A stretch of DNA of 64,000 bases from CAWBXL01 sp963837365 (GCA_963837365.1 CAWIMW010000001.1:434001-498000), one strand, 5' to 3'. Counted from the first letter of the stretch, positions 44,892 to 54,595 are shown. The notes: generated by a model not told the origin, from the sequence alone. Made by a program: numbers and translations.

Positions 44892-46469
44892 ATGAAGTTG
44901 GATCAGCGCAGTCCCTTTAATTCGTACACTTTCGGAACGAGGTTTGCTTTGTCTGTCCGCCATCATCTCAGTCTTATATTGCTTGTCGTTTCGCTAACGT
45001 TTTTGCAGATTCCCTTTGCCTTGGCGCAAACTGCTCCATCTCAGGTTCCGCCCGCTCAGACTCCGCCTACATTCTCGCCGCCGGAACCTCATGTGAATGC
45101 ACCTCTGGGCGACATTCCAGCTTTTCCCGGTGATGGAGATGGTGCCTACAAGACTGGACAGTATCGTGATCTTTTCGCCGAGCAGGGACACACTCCGGCA
45201 GAGACCCGCGCGAAGATCGACAGAGCGTTCCAGCAACTGTTTCATGGCGACGGTCAGGAACAGCGGGTCTATTTTGAGACCGGGGCCAACCAGAATGGCA
45301 CGCTTGCCTACATCACCGACTGGGCAAACAACGATGCGCGTTCTGAGGGCATGTCCTACGGCATGATGATCGCGGTGCAGATGAACAAGCAACGTGAGTT
45401 TGACGCACTGTGGAACTGGTCCAAAACCTACATGCTGATTACCGATCCCAATAACCCATCGGAGGGATACTTCGCCTGGTCGATGAACACCGACGGCACG
45501 CCTCGTTCCACCGGCGCCGCGCCCGACGGCGAAGAATATTACGTCATGGCGCTCTATTTCGCGGCCAACCGCTGGGGCAACGGTAAAGGCATCTACAACT
45601 ACAAGGCTGAAGCCGACAAGATACTTCGCGGCATGCGCCATCATCCGGTGCTGAGCGGGACCAGCCCGTTCCGTATTCATCCGGATGATCCGCCGTTCAC
45701 GCCACCCGACCATCCCTGGCCCAGTCCAAACAACAAAGAACGCGCCCGGCAAGCGGCCGCAAATGGCACCACTGTCCCTGTTTTTCACGCGCCATGGGAC
45801 AAACCCCGGACCGAATCCATCGGCCCCATGGTGGATGAAGACCACTACATGATCCGCTTCATCCCAAACGTGGATGTTGCGTTTACCGACGCTTCCTATC
45901 ATCTGCCGGCATTTTATGAACTGTGGGCACGCTGGGGGCCGGTGGAAGACCGTGCATTCTGGGCCAAAGCGGCAGATGTTAGTCGTGACATGTTCAGCAA
46001 AGTAACCGGCCCGGAAACCGGACTTACCCCTGATAGTAACAACTTCGATGAGACGCAAATCATCCGACGCAACGGAACGGCGACGCCCTTCGGCTACGAC
46101 TCCTGGCGCAGCGCCAGCAACTGGTCGGTGGATTATTCGTGGTGGAAGAAGGATGCACGGGAAACCCTATTGAGCGACCGCATCCAAAAATTTCTTTTCG
46201 GGGAAGGCATCAACAAGTTCGCAGATCGCTACACGCTGGACGGCAAGCCGCTCTCCACGCGTCACTCGGTTGGGATGGTGGCAACGACCACGGTTGGCAG
46301 CTTGGCTGCCACCATTGGACCTACCTCAAAGGCTTTCATTGACGAGTTGTGGAATACCCCTGTCCCATCGGGAGATCAGCGTTACTTCGACGGCATGTTG
46401 TATCTCATGAGCATGCTGCACTGTAGCGGGAATTTTCGCATCATCATGCCGGGGACTACCAAACCTTAG
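44892..46469 (+). CDS. Secreted GH8 glycosidase (reducing-end xylanase type)
   Basis: 525 aa with signal peptide (LSLILLVVSLTFLQIPFALAQ) and a Pro-rich linker. The (alpha/alpha)6 GH8 features include DARSEGMSYGMMIAVQ, whose Glu is the general acid, YFAWSMNTDGTP, APDGEEYYVMALYFA, and NWSVDYSWW with the likely base Asp. The overall sequence is closest in feel to reducing-end xylose-releasing exo-oligoxylanases rather than endoglucanases. It would act on xylan fragments outside the cytoplasm. Its 3' end overlaps the convergent L,D-transpeptidase gene by 4 bp. Confidence 0.88.
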   Translation: MKLDQRSPFNSYTFGTRFALSVRHHLSLILLVVSLTFLQIPFALAQTAPSQVPPAQTPPTFSPPEPHVNAPLGDIPAFPGDGDGAYKTGQYRDLFAEQGHTPAETRAKIDRAFQQLFHGDGQEQRVYFETGANQNGTLAYITDWANNDARSEGMSYGMMIAVQMNKQREFDALWNWSKTYMLITDPNNPSEGYFAWSMNTDGTPRSTGAAPDGEEYYVMALYFAANRWGNGKGIYNYKAEADKILRGMRHHPVLSGTSPFRIHPDDPPFTPPDHPWPSPNNKERARQAAANGTTVPVFHAPWDKPRTESIGPMVDEDHYMIRFIPNVDVAFTDASYHLPAFYELWARWGPVEDRAFWAKAADVSRDMFSKVTGPETGLTPDSNNFDETQIIRRNGTATPFGYDSWRSASNWSVDYSWWKKDARETLLSDRIQKFLFGEGINKFADRYTLDGKPLSTRHSVGMVATTTVGSLAATIGPTSKAFIDELWNTPVPSGDQRYFDGMLYLMSMLHCSGNFRIIMPGTTKP

Positions 46470-46966
46470 GGCTTGATCTGGATCGGCGTCCCATCCGGGA
46501 CAAGTTGCCAGATTTCATCGATCTCTTCATCGGTGACGGCGATGCACCCATCCGTCCAATCTCTTAGACGATGCGCGCTACCGACTGCTCGATAACCGTT
46601 GGGAAGACCGTGCAGGAAGATGTCTCCTCCCGGCGGGACGTGGAGTTTTGCTGCATGCGCCCTGTCTGTGGCATTGGGATAGGAGATGTGAATGGATCTG
46701 TAGAACTGGCTATGCACATTCCTGTGATCGAGAACGTAAACTCCCTCGGGCGTGCGATGATCACCCTGTTGCACCTTGGGTCCGACCGGATTTCCCCCCA
46801 GCGCTACTTTGTAGGTCTTAAAAACCTTGCCATGATTCAGCAATTGCAGGGTCCGTTCCTGCTTTAGCACGATGACGCGGTCGGCTTTTACTGGATGAGA
46901 CAGATCATCTGCAAAACCGTAAACTGCAACCACAAGCAAAACCAGAGTGCAGATGAAGGTTCGCAC
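46466..46966 (-). CDS. L,D-transpeptidase (YkuD family)
   Basis: 166 aa: signal-like helix (TFICTLVLLVVAVYGFA), then the YkuD fold with VIVLKQERTLQLLNHGKVFKTYKVALGG and the active site GDIFLHGLPNG plus DWTDGCIAVTDEEIDEIW, with Cys as nucleophile. The usual S-H-G-C is T-D-G-C, a variant seen in short YafK-like enzymes. They cross-link or anchor peptidoglycan. I prefer the GTG at 46966: TATAAT on the same strand ends six bases before it, suggesting leaderless transcription. An ATG at 46996 would lie upstream of that -10 box. Confidence 0.85.
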   Translation of the reverse strand: MRTFICTLVLLVVAVYGFADDLSHPVKADRVIVLKQERTLQLLNHGKVFKTYKVALGGNPVGPKVQQGDHRTPEGVYVLDHRNVHSQFYRSIHISYPNATDRAHAAKLHVPPGGDIFLHGLPNGYRAVGSAHRLRDWTDGCIAVTDEEIDEIWQLVPDGTPIQIKP

Positions 46967-46972
46967 GCCCGG

Positions 46973-46978
46973 ATTATA
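46973..46978 (-). promoter_or_regulatory. -10 box of a probable leaderless L,D-transpeptidase transcript
   Basis: TATAAT on the minus strand separated by CCGGGC from the GTG start at 46966. Transcription would begin at or next to the start codon. No ribosome-binding site is visible. Confidence 0.45.
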
Positions 46979-47017
46979 GCGTCCGCGATGCGCCAACCGG
47001 TGCTAGGCTAGTTTTCT

Positions 47018-47905
47018 ATGGGTAGAAGAGGGTTCAAAATTCTTGTTGGCATCTTGTTGGCCATAAATTGCGGCAATCTTTGGGGCGCGGACACAAATGC
47101 TCATCCGGCCTGGTCAGTCCAGTGGCAACCGACTCAGCTGGTCAACGGTTCTCCGGTGTTCTTTCGGGTAAAGCCAGCCATTCGACTGAAATCACTCTCA
47201 GGCAAATGGATGGAGCACGATATCTCTTTCGTTCTTGAACCCAAAGCTAAAAACTGGAATGCCCTGGCGGGAATCCCTTTGAGCGTCAAGCCCGGTGTGT
47301 ACACGCTCTCATTGAACGGGACCACAGCCAAGGGCGAAGCGACCTTTGAGCGACGGGTAAGAATCCGCGCCGGAAAATATCGCACCACCACCATCACCGT
47401 CCAATCCAAATACACCGCTCCCAGCCCGGAGCAACTGGAAGTCATCACGCGTGACAGAAAAACCAAGCAGGAAACTTTCAGCAAAGTGAGCCCGGAGCGT
47501 GAATGGGCAGGTTCTTTCAAGCCTCCGCTCGAGGCGCCGTTTTCCGATATTTTCGGGACCCGGCGTACATTCAACGGACAAGTGCGAAGCGTGCACGAAG
47601 GGCTGGATTTCGCGGCCAATGCCGGGTCTCCGGTGACCGCACTCAATGCGGGAACGGTGCTGCTGGCCCGTCCACTTTACTTCGAAGGCAATTGCGTGAT
47701 TTTGGACCATGGGCAGGGACTGCTCACGCTCTATCTTCATTTGTCAGAGTTCAAAGTAAAAGAAGGCGACAAAGTAGAGCGCGGCCAGGAGCTTGGACTG
47801 GTCGGCGGCACGGGACGCGCCACAGGCCCGCACCTGCATATCGCTGTGCGTTGGCAAGGGGTCTATGTGGATCCCGCCATGTTATTGAAAATGAAACTGC
47901 ACTGA
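47018..47905 (+). CDS. M23 (LytM) zinc metallopeptidase
   Basis: 295 aa with an N-terminal signal (FKILVGILLAINCGNLWG), a beta-sandwich linker domain, and a C-terminal M23 domain: SVHEGLDFAA (zinc His and Asp), LYLHLSEFKV, and GPHLHIAVRWQG with the H-x-H zinc/catalytic pair. All metal ligands are present, so an active endopeptidase is likely rather than an EnvC-type inactive homologue. Acts on peptidoglycan cross-links in the periplasm. Confidence 0.9.
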   Translation: MGRRGFKILVGILLAINCGNLWGADTNAHPAWSVQWQPTQLVNGSPVFFRVKPAIRLKSLSGKWMEHDISFVLEPKAKNWNALAGIPLSVKPGVYTLSLNGTTAKGEATFERRVRIRAGKYRTTTITVQSKYTAPSPEQLEVITRDRKTKQETFSKVSPEREWAGSFKPPLEAPFSDIFGTRRTFNGQVRSVHEGLDFAANAGSPVTALNAGTVLLARPLYFEGNCVILDHGQGLLTLYLHLSEFKVKEGDKVERGQELGLVGGTGRATGPHLHIAVRWQGVYVDPAMLLKMKLH

Positions 47906-47912
47906 GAGCCGA

Positions 47913-49847
47913 TTACAACTGCTCGCGCAATCCCAGGTTGCGGACCAGGCGATGGAGGTAGTTCACGTGCAGGCCCAGCAACTTGGCTGCATCGGTGTAG
48001 TTGCCCTTGGATTCTTCCAAAGACTTAACAATCAGTTGTTTCTTAAGCTCCTTCAGCGCGAAATGGTATTTCGTTCCGGTTACTCCGGCAGTGACGTCTT
48101 TTGACACCACCGATTCGGGCAAGTCTTCCGCACGGACCAGATCGGACGAACCCAGCACAAGTGCCCGCTCGATGGCATTTTCCAGCTCACGAACGTTACC
48201 CGGCCAGTCGTAATTCATCAGGCAAGTCATGGCTTCCGGCGAAATACGCTTCGGCCTGATGGCAAATTTTTGGCTATGTTTCTCGACAAAATGTCCGGCC
48301 AAAAGAGGAATATCTGCGCGCCGTTCGCGGAGCGGAGGCATAACAACCGATACCACGTTCAGGCGGTAGTAGAGATCGCGGCGAAATTCCCCTGCTTTGA
48401 CGGATGCGGCCAAATCCTTGTTGGTGGCGGCGATAATGCGGACATCCACCTTAATGCTCCGCGTTCCGCCCACCCGCTCAAATTCGCGCTCCTGGAGTAC
48501 CCGCAGGATTTTGACCTGGAGCTTGGCAGACATTTCTCCGATTTCATCCAGAAACACGGTCCCGCCATCCGCAGTCTCCAGGCGTCCTTTTTTCTGCGTG
48601 ATCGCGTTGGTAAAAGAGCCGCGTTCATGGCCAAAAAGTTCGCTCTCCAGCAAATCCTCTGGTATAGCAGCGCAGTTAATGGGCACAAACGGCCGGTCCT
48701 TGCGCAGGCTGCTGCGGTGAATGGCCCGGGCTGCCAGTTCCTTTCCCGTTCCGCTCTCACCTTCAATCAGCACGGTCGAATCGGTAGGAGCAACGCGCGC
48801 GATTACACTACAGGTTTGCTTGAGTCGTGGGCTCTCACCCACCATGTTGTGCTCCAGGCGGATTTCCGTCGCAAGGCGCAAGTTTTCTCGTTCGAGCGAA
48901 TTCAGGCAATGGGCGTTTTCCAAAGCCACCGCACAGATGCCAGCCACCGCGGTTACCAGTTGTAAGTGGTCCTCGTCAAAGCGGGCTGCGGCATTGGAGG
49001 TGTCCAGATAGATGCAACCCGTGACCTTCTGAAAGACAATCAAAGGCACGCACAGCAGCGACCGGACGTTGGAAACCAGCAGGCTTTCGACGTTGTTCAG
49101 CCCATCATTCCTCAGAACGTCCATCGCCAAAATTGCCACTCCTTCTACTACAACTCTGCGGGCTATGGTGCGGCTTACGCGAACCGGATGACTGCTGGCG
49201 GCTGCCCGATGCCGGGCAAAGACCGAAGCAAATTTTTCTCCAGAACCATCCAGCAGAATGGCCCCACGTTCCGCGGGTGCGACCTCAAACATCAGATCGA
49301 GAATTTGCGACTGGAGCTTATCCAAATCATGGATCTGGTGAACGATCCGGCTGATTTTCAGCAAAGCATTCAAGTTTCGAGTTACGCGCGAAGTTGAGGG
49401 GGTCTCTCCCAGGATGCGGTCGGGTTGCAAGTAAAGCGCATCCTGCGGCCGAACCTGGGCTGTGGCTTGGGCCGGCCTGTCTTCAAACTCAACTCCGGCT
49501 TCCGACGCCCCATTACCGTCGTCCCGCATCAGCAGGAGGAACACCGAGTCTCCGACCGAAATCTGGTCGCCGTGCTGCAACGGACCTTCCTTGACGGACA
49601 CACCATTTACGTAGGTGCCATTGCGGCTATCCAAGTCGCGAATGAGATAACCGGTTTCAGCAGGGAGAATCACGCAGTGACGGCGAGATAAAGACGGGTC
49701 CGGAATGGCCAGCACGTTCCCGGGGTCTCGCCCAACAGGAACTTCGCTGCTAGGTAACGCGAAGATCGAATCGCGCAACGGGCCTGACAAGCCTAACAAT
49801 CGTGGATTGACCTGGGGGTTCACGCAGAGCCTGTTTATCACAGCCAA
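47913..49847 (-). CDS. FHA-GAF-AAA+ sigma54-dependent activator
   Basis: 644 aa. An N-terminal FHA domain ([38 protein letters not shown]; residues about 20-100) binds phosphothreonine. A GAF domain (about 165-310) follows, then the sigma54 AAA+ domain with [19 protein letters not shown] and the loop GSFTNA (variant of GAFTGA), and a Fis helix-turn-helix ([24 protein letters not shown]). It should respond to Ser/Thr kinase signalling. No cognate kinase is nearby. Repeats upstream of the start suggest self-regulation. Confidence 0.9.
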   Translation of the reverse strand: MAVINRLCVNPQVNPRLLGLSGPLRDSIFALPSSEVPVGRDPGNVLAIPDPSLSRRHCVILPAETGYLIRDLDSRNGTYVNGVSVKEGPLQHGDQISVGDSVFLLLMRDDGNGASEAGVEFEDRPAQATAQVRPQDALYLQPDRILGETPSTSRVTRNLNALLKISRIVHQIHDLDKLQSQILDLMFEVAPAERGAILLDGSGEKFASVFARHRAAASSHPVRVSRTIARRVVVEGVAILAMDVLRNDGLNNVESLLVSNVRSLLCVPLIVFQKVTGCIYLDTSNAAARFDEDHLQLVTAVAGICAVALENAHCLNSLERENLRLATEIRLEHNMVGESPRLKQTCSVIARVAPTDSTVLIEGESGTGKELAARAIHRSSLRKDRPFVPINCAAIPEDLLESELFGHERGSFTNAITQKKGRLETADGGTVFLDEIGEMSAKLQVKILRVLQEREFERVGGTRSIKVDVRIIAATNKDLAASVKAGEFRRDLYYRLNVVSVVMPPLRERRADIPLLAGHFVEKHSQKFAIRPKRISPEAMTCLMNYDWPGNVRELENAIERALVLGSSDLVRAEDLPESVVSKDVTAGVTGTKYHFALKELKKQLIVKSLEESKGNYTDAAKLLGLHVNYLHRLVRNLGLREQL

Positions 49848-49882
49848 ACGTGGGGATTCACATACAACCCCAAAGTTTTACG

Positions 49883-49918
49883 CTATCCGAACGGATAGAG
49901 TCGTAGCTGATCGGATAG
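49883..49918. promoter_or_regulatory. Triple CGGATAG repeat upstream of the FHA activator
   Basis: CTATCCG-AA-CGGATAG forms a palindrome at 49883-49898, and a further CGGATAG occurs at 49912-49918, 20 bp after the second copy. The spacing of two helical turns suits cooperative regulator binding about 40-70 bp upstream of the activator start. Confidence 0.45.
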
Positions 49919-50122
49919 GGTTTCGGGGCAAGACCTTGGTTCCGCTGCTGACCCGCATATCACTATAACTCATTGTAAATAAAAGAAATAATTTGGATAT
50001 CTAGAAGTTTACGTCCCTTGGATGAATGAACGGTGAGAAAGATGCAATGTAGCGAAGCGACGCTTGGCCTAGCAAAAGCGATGGGGGAAGCGCTTCAGCA
50101 GTCCAGCTGGGCAACGTTCACT

Positions 50123-50156
50123 CGGGAACCTGGGGGCCCCCCTCATCAGGTTCCCG
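50123..50156. terminator. Strong hairpin downstream of lhr
   Basis: CGGGAACCTG and CAGGTTCCCG form a 10-bp stem; the intervening part contains GGGGGCCCCC that can extend it. It lies about 36 bp beyond the lhr stop codon. A T-rich run follows only on the plus strand, so it may be a bidirectional or factor-dependent terminator. Confidence 0.4.
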
Positions 50157-50191
50157 ATTTGTGTTTTTGGGGCATCTCAGGACAAAGAATT

Positions 50192-53100
50192 TTAGTCAGC
50201 CGAAAAGGCGGTTGGTGTGGGATTTTCTCCACGCCGGCTGACATCCTCAGCCTCAGTGAGTGCGACTCCATCGCGAAACGTAACAATTTTCCCTGAGATA
50301 GCGGGCACGCGCGCACCAGGAACGAGAATGCCAACCAAGTTCAGAGGATCCGCGGCGGATACAGTCATAGTTTCACCGCTGAGCGGTTGTTTGCGAGTTG
50401 CGCGTACAGATTCGACAGCCACCGGAAGCGCGAACTGTTCGCCAAGAAATCCGTCCACAAAACGTCCGCCGCGAATTTCCCCGCGGTCTTCCAGCCGCCG
50501 GAAGGCAACTTGCAATTCGCGCCATTTCGGCAAATTTGTCTCCCGCGCCAGTAAGTCACGGAAGACGATTCCGTATCGCTTAAGCAGCATCCAGCAAGTG
50601 GCCTCAACCGTCTTATTACGATCACTGCTCTCTTCCGAATAGAGCACCGCCCACCGCCCCGCGCTGTGCCGAGGGCGGGCACTGCGTGCGGAGCCTTGGC
50701 CTGAACGGCGTTTGGGATCAATAAGCGAGCGCAGGTTATCGAATCCGTCGGCTGTAATAATTCCAGCGGCGACCAGTTCCCAGAGCGCAGTCTCAACTTC
50801 GGATTTCAGCAGATTGGTGCCGCGGACGATATCCGCAAAAAACGAGGCGCCACGATGCCGCAGAAAATTCAGAACGCGTGCGGCGCCCTCACTAAGGCCT
50901 CGCGTTTCCGCAGGATCGGCGGCGGGGTGATGCGGAGTCATCCAGTCAGCTTCCTCGCGCACAAAAAAAGTAATCGGGGCGACGCTGGTGGGAATGACTC
51001 GCCGTTTTCCTGCGGCAGAATCTTCCAGTGTCGCCGGGTGCGGAGACAATCTCCCCCAGCCTAGGGCCCCCGTGAGGCAAAGCTGATCCAGCCATGCCGG
51101 ATCATAGTTGGAGATGCGCCGCGCCAGCACCTGCCTCTCCCAGGCGTTCGCCGGAATTTCAAATCCCTGAAGCTGCCGAACTACATCCAGCGTCGCGCGC
51201 TCTCCATGCACCTGCGTACCTGGAGCAACATGCTGCCACCGCAGCAGCCAGCGCATGAACTGCGCTGCCGTGACCGGCTCAACTTGTTTGCGAAGGGTGG
51301 CGACCGTAAGCCGGTGAATCCGCGCCAGCAGCCGCCGTTCACACCACTCGTGTGGCGCGGGCACTCCTGCCCGCGCTCCGTCCCCCGAAGTGAATTTTCC
51401 CCGCAGCACGGCTCCGCTTGCCTCCATGCGCAGTAGGGCCTTCTCGATTTCAGACGAGAAGATCCCGAGCATTTCACCCAGCCCTGGGGAAGTGACGGGG
51501 CCCAAGTGGGCCATCCATCCGGTGACAGTTTTCATCAAGGCATCCTCAGCCAGGATGTTCTGCTTGTATTCAGAACAGACTGGTTCAAACTGGACGGCAG
51601 GGAATAGTGCTGAGAAAGCAGATGTCCGCTCCGTGGCCACCCAGTAGGTGCGGTTCTGGTGCAGAACCTTGGCCGCACGGCGCTGATTTTCCAGCTGCTC
51701 AAAATAAAACTGCCAAGCTCCGCCGGCGCGCGAGTCGCTCGCCCCCACACGGACTAAAACGTCTGCTGGCACGACGACCAGCGTGTGCAGCACATCGTGC
51801 AGTTCGTCAGCGTCTCGGATGTCCGGCCAGGCTTCTTCTCGCACCTGCGCGATCGCCACCGGGTCAAGTCCGCCTACTTCCTCCAGGACCGACTCCGGCA
51901 ACATTCGCCGCATTTCCACGGCGCGGGCGCGGCGCTCTTCTAAAGGAGCGTCATCGAGAAAGGCATACGGGTTCGCATTCAGGATTTCGTGCGAGAACTG
52001 TGAGGGCACTGGAGTATCTACTGCGACAGCGCGAATGCTGCCGTTCTCCAGCTTGCCCAGCAGTTCTTTCAGCCCCTCAATGTCCATCGCTTCGGTGAGG
52101 ACATCTTTCATGACTTCCTTCACCAAAGGGTGATCGGGAATTTTGATGTCGCCCTCGATGTTTTCCTGGCAGGCGGCAACATCGGGGAAAACCGCGGCCA
52201 ACAGGTCGTCTGAGCGCATGCGTTGAATTTGGGGAGGAACTTTCTTGCCGCCCATAAAACGTAGCAGTGCTAAAGCTCGACTAGCATCCCAACGCCAGCG
52301 TGTGCCGAAAATCGGCGAAGCCAGGGCGGCTTGCTCCAGCAATTCCTGCACAGTTTCAACTCTGAGAAAATGAAAGACATCAGCCAGCGGGAAACTGTGT
52401 TGCTCCGCGAGAGAAATATTGAGCCCGTTATCGGTGGCGGCGGCCTGCAACTCGAAGTTGAATCCGCGGCAGAAACGCTTGCGCAGGGCCAGGCCCCAGG
52501 CCTTGTTGATGCGCCCGCCGAAGGGCGCGTGGATCACCAATTGCATCCCTCCGCCTTCGTCGAAGAAGCGTTCGGCGATGATCGTGTCTTGTGTCGGCAC
52601 AGTGCCCAGCACCGCCCGACCTTGCAGGATGTATTCAATCGCCTGCTCGGCGGAGGAATCATCCAGTCCGCACTCCTCTTTCAACCAGCTGACGGTAGCG
52701 GCCACCTCAGGCTGATTTTGCGAGACGCCAACCGGCGACACATTGGGCAGGCGGTCACTGATCTCTTTTCGCAAATCAGCCACCTGGGCGGAAAGCTCTT
52801 GAGTGCGTGCTGGAGCTTCGCCCAGCCAAAAGGGAACTGTGGGCGCGGCTCCGTGAGCGTCTTCTACAATTACTCGCCCTGACTTGCTTTCAATGCGACG
52901 AATGCGCCATGACATGTTCCCCAATAAGACAATGTCGTCACGATTGCTCTCGATCGCGAAATCCTCATCCAAAGTGCCGACGACAGTTCCTTCAGGTTGG
53001 GCAACGACGGTAAACAGTGCTGTCTCGGGAATTGCGCCTCCGCTGGTGATGGCAGCCAGCCGCGCGCCACGGCGAGGGCGAAGTCTGCGGTTCACTCGGT

Positions 53101-54595
53101 CATGGTGAATGTATGCGCCATAACGGCCTCGACTCGAAGCAATTCCCTCGGAGAGCATTTCCAGAATCCCTGCATACGTTTCCCGGGAAAGACTCCGATA
53201 GGGATAAGCCCTCCGTACCAGATCGAACAATTCATCTTCATCCCAACCTGCATCGAGTGGCCCTACATGGCCAGACGCGCAAGTCGCCACAATTTGCTGC
53301 GCCAGGATGTCCAGCGGAGCTTCGGGAATCATCAGCCGGTCAAGATCTCCTTGCCGGATGGCTCTTACCAGCGAAGCGCATTCCAACAATTCATCACGAG
53401 TAGTGGCAATAAATCTTCCCTTGGGGATTGCACCGCGCCAGTGGCCAGAACGCCCAACTCGCTGGAGTGCACCGGCAATGGCCCGGGGTGAGCTTATCTG
53501 CACCACCAAATCCACAGTGCCAATATCAATCCCCAGCTCAAGCGAGGCAGTCGCCACCAGGATTTTGATTTGGCCTTCTTTGAGTTTGGTCTCAGCCGCC
53601 AGACGCAGTTTGCGCGACAGGCTCCCATGGTGGGCCGCAACGTTGTCTCCTCCCAGCCGTTCAGCCAGGTGGTGCGCGACTCGTTCCGCCAAGCGCCGGG
53701 TATTCACAAACACCAGCGTAGAACGATGCTGTTCCGCCAGGTCTCGCAGCCGGTCGTAAATCTCATCCCACATTTCGTTGGTCGCGATGGGACCAATCTG
53801 GGTGGCGGGAATTTCGATAGCAAGATCGAGCTTGCGCTTGTGACCAATGTTGACGATGACCGGATCAGGCCGCCCATTGCCGGTCAGAAAGTGGGCGACT
53901 TCTTCGATCGGCTTTTGCGTTGCAGAAAGGCCGATACGGGTAAGGGCTCTCCCTTCTTTTGTCATTCCGAGGAGCGAATGCGACGAGGAATCTGCTCTCC
54001 CCTCCCGCACCAGTGATTCCAGCCGTTCCAGGGACAGAGTTAAGTGCGCTCCACGCTTGTCATCCGCCACGGCATGGATTTCATCCACAATCACCGTCTC
54101 CACATCGCGCAGAATCTTCCGGCTGCTTTCGGCGGTCAGCAGAATGTAGAGGGACTCGGGAGTAGTCACCAAAATATGCGGAGGCCGCTTCAGCATGGCC
54201 CGGCGTTCTTGCATCAGCGTATCGCCAGTGCGGACCGCGGTACGGATCTCGGGCATCAGCAGGCCGCGCGCGCCTGCCATCTGTAGTATTTCTCCCAGCG
54301 GTCCTTCAAGATTTTTTTGGATGTCGTTGCCTAGAGCCTTAAGCGGGGAGACATACAGGACCTCAGTTCGATCCTGTAACTCGCCGGCCAGAGCCTTGCG
54401 CACTAACCGGTCAATGCAAGCCAGAAAAGCTGCCAGCGTCTTGCCGGAGCCAGTAGGCGCAGAGATCAGCGTGGTGCGGCCAGCCAGGATGTGCGGCCAG
54501 CCTTGTTCCTGCGGTTCGGTGGGAGTACCGAACTTGTGGACGAACCATTCCGCCACCAGAGGATGGGCCCACGCCAATGAGCCGGGAAACGACAT
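50192..54595 (-). CDS. lhr: Lhr-family ATP-dependent DNA helicase
   Basis: 1467 aa from ATG 54595. Walker A APTGSGKT (46-53), DEIH box (VIVDEIHAVADDKRGAHL), GLSATQ, LVFVNTRRLAERVAHHL, LVATASLELGIDIG and LQRVGRSGH define the SF2 core, followed by winged-helix and the long Lhr C-terminal region. Lhr enzymes act in DNA repair. An upstream frame to 55033 overlaps the toxin-antitoxin promoter and is not used. Oddities: an in-frame GADSSSHSLLGMTKEGR-like insertion just before the SAT motif and a palindromic insertion near residue 1075, both apparently derived from repeats. Confidence 0.9.
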   Translation of the reverse strand: MSFPGSLAWAHPLVAEWFVHKFGTPTEPQEQGWPHILAGRTTLISAPTGSGKTLAAFLACIDRLVRKALAGELQDRTEVLYVSPLKALGNDIQKNLEGPLGEILQMAGARGLLMPEIRTAVRTGDTLMQERRAMLKRPPHILVTTPESLYILLTAESSRKILRDVETVIVDEIHAVADDKRGAHLTLSLERLESLVREGRADSSSHSLLGMTKEGRALTRIGLSATQKPIEEVAHFLTGNGRPDPVIVNIGHKRKLDLAIEIPATQIGPIATNEMWDEIYDRLRDLAEQHRSTLVFVNTRRLAERVAHHLAERLGGDNVAAHHGSLSRKLRLAAETKLKEGQIKILVATASLELGIDIGTVDLVVQISSPRAIAGALQRVGRSGHWRGAIPKGRFIATTRDELLECASLVRAIRQGDLDRLMIPEAPLDILAQQIVATCASGHVGPLDAGWDEDELFDLVRRAYPYRSLSRETYAGILEMLSEGIASSRGRYGAYIHHDRVNRRLRPRRGARLAAITSGGAIPETALFTVVAQPEGTVVGTLDEDFAIESNRDDIVLLGNMSWRIRRIESKSGRVIVEDAHGAAPTVPFWLGEAPARTQELSAQVADLRKEISDRLPNVSPVGVSQNQPEVAATVSWLKEECGLDDSSAEQAIEYILQGRAVLGTVPTQDTIIAERFFDEGGGMQLVIHAPFGGRINKAWGLALRKRFCRGFNFELQAAATDNGLNISLAEQHSFPLADVFHFLRVETVQELLEQAALASPIFGTRWRWDASRALALLRFMGGKKVPPQIQRMRSDDLLAAVFPDVAACQENIEGDIKIPDHPLVKEVMKDVLTEAMDIEGLKELLGKLENGSIRAVAVDTPVPSQFSHEILNANPYAFLDDAPLEERRARAVEMRRMLPESVLEEVGGLDPVAIAQVREEAWPDIRDADELHDVLHTLVVVPADVLVRVGASDSRAGGAWQFYFEQLENQRRAAKVLHQNRTYWVATERTSAFSALFPAVQFEPVCSEYKQNILAEDALMKTVTGWMAHLGPVTSPGLGEMLGIFSSEIEKALLRMEASGAVLRGKFTSGDGARAGVPAPHEWCERRLLARIHRLTVATLRKQVEPVTAAQFMRWLLRWQHVAPGTQVHGERATLDVVRQLQGFEIPANAWERQVLARRISNYDPAWLDQLCLTGALGWGRLSPHPATLEDSAAGKRRVIPTSVAPITFFVREEADWMTPHHPAADPAETRGLSEGAARVLNFLRHRGASFFADIVRGTNLLKSEVETALWELVAAGIITADGFDNLRSLIDPKRRSGQGSARSARPRHSAGRWAVLYSEESSDRNKTVEATCWMLLKRYGIVFRDLLARETNLPKWRELQVAFRRLEDRGEIRGGRFVDGFLGEQFALPVAVESVRATRKQPLSGETMTVSAADPLNLVGILVPGARVPAISGKIVTFRDGVALTEAEDVSRRGENPTPTAFSAD
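51355..51376. repeat. Palindromic REP-like insertion inside lhr
   Basis: GCGCGGGCA at 51355-51363 and TGCCCGCGC at 51368-51376 form a 9-bp stem with a CTCC loop. It codes in frame for part of GDGARAGVPAPHEW in Lhr. The sequence resembles dispersed GC-rich hairpins that normally sit between genes. Confidence 0.5.
53960..53998. repeat. Dispersed GTCATTCCGAGG-type repeat inside lhr
   Basis: The stretch starts GTCATTCCGAGGAGCGAATG and continues with CGACGAGGAATCTGCTCT, a sequence type I recognise as a frequent dispersed element in acidobacterial and metagenomic DNA. On the minus strand it is translated in frame as ADSSSHSLLGMTK at about residue 200 of Lhr, between the upstream helix (LSLERLESLV) and the GLSATQ motif. 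Confidence 0.5.

Larger units (their letters stand above)
49848..50191. other. Intergenic region between the FHA activator and lhr
   Basis: 344 bp without a gene. It holds the CTATCCG/CGGATAG repeats (49883-49918), an AT-rich patch (about 49970-50005) and a strong hairpin (50123-50156) close to the end of lhr. Confidence 0.45.

Noticed and set aside
44994..46058. 354-codon open frame on the minus strand
   Set aside because: Antisense of the GH8 gene, with no recognisable features.
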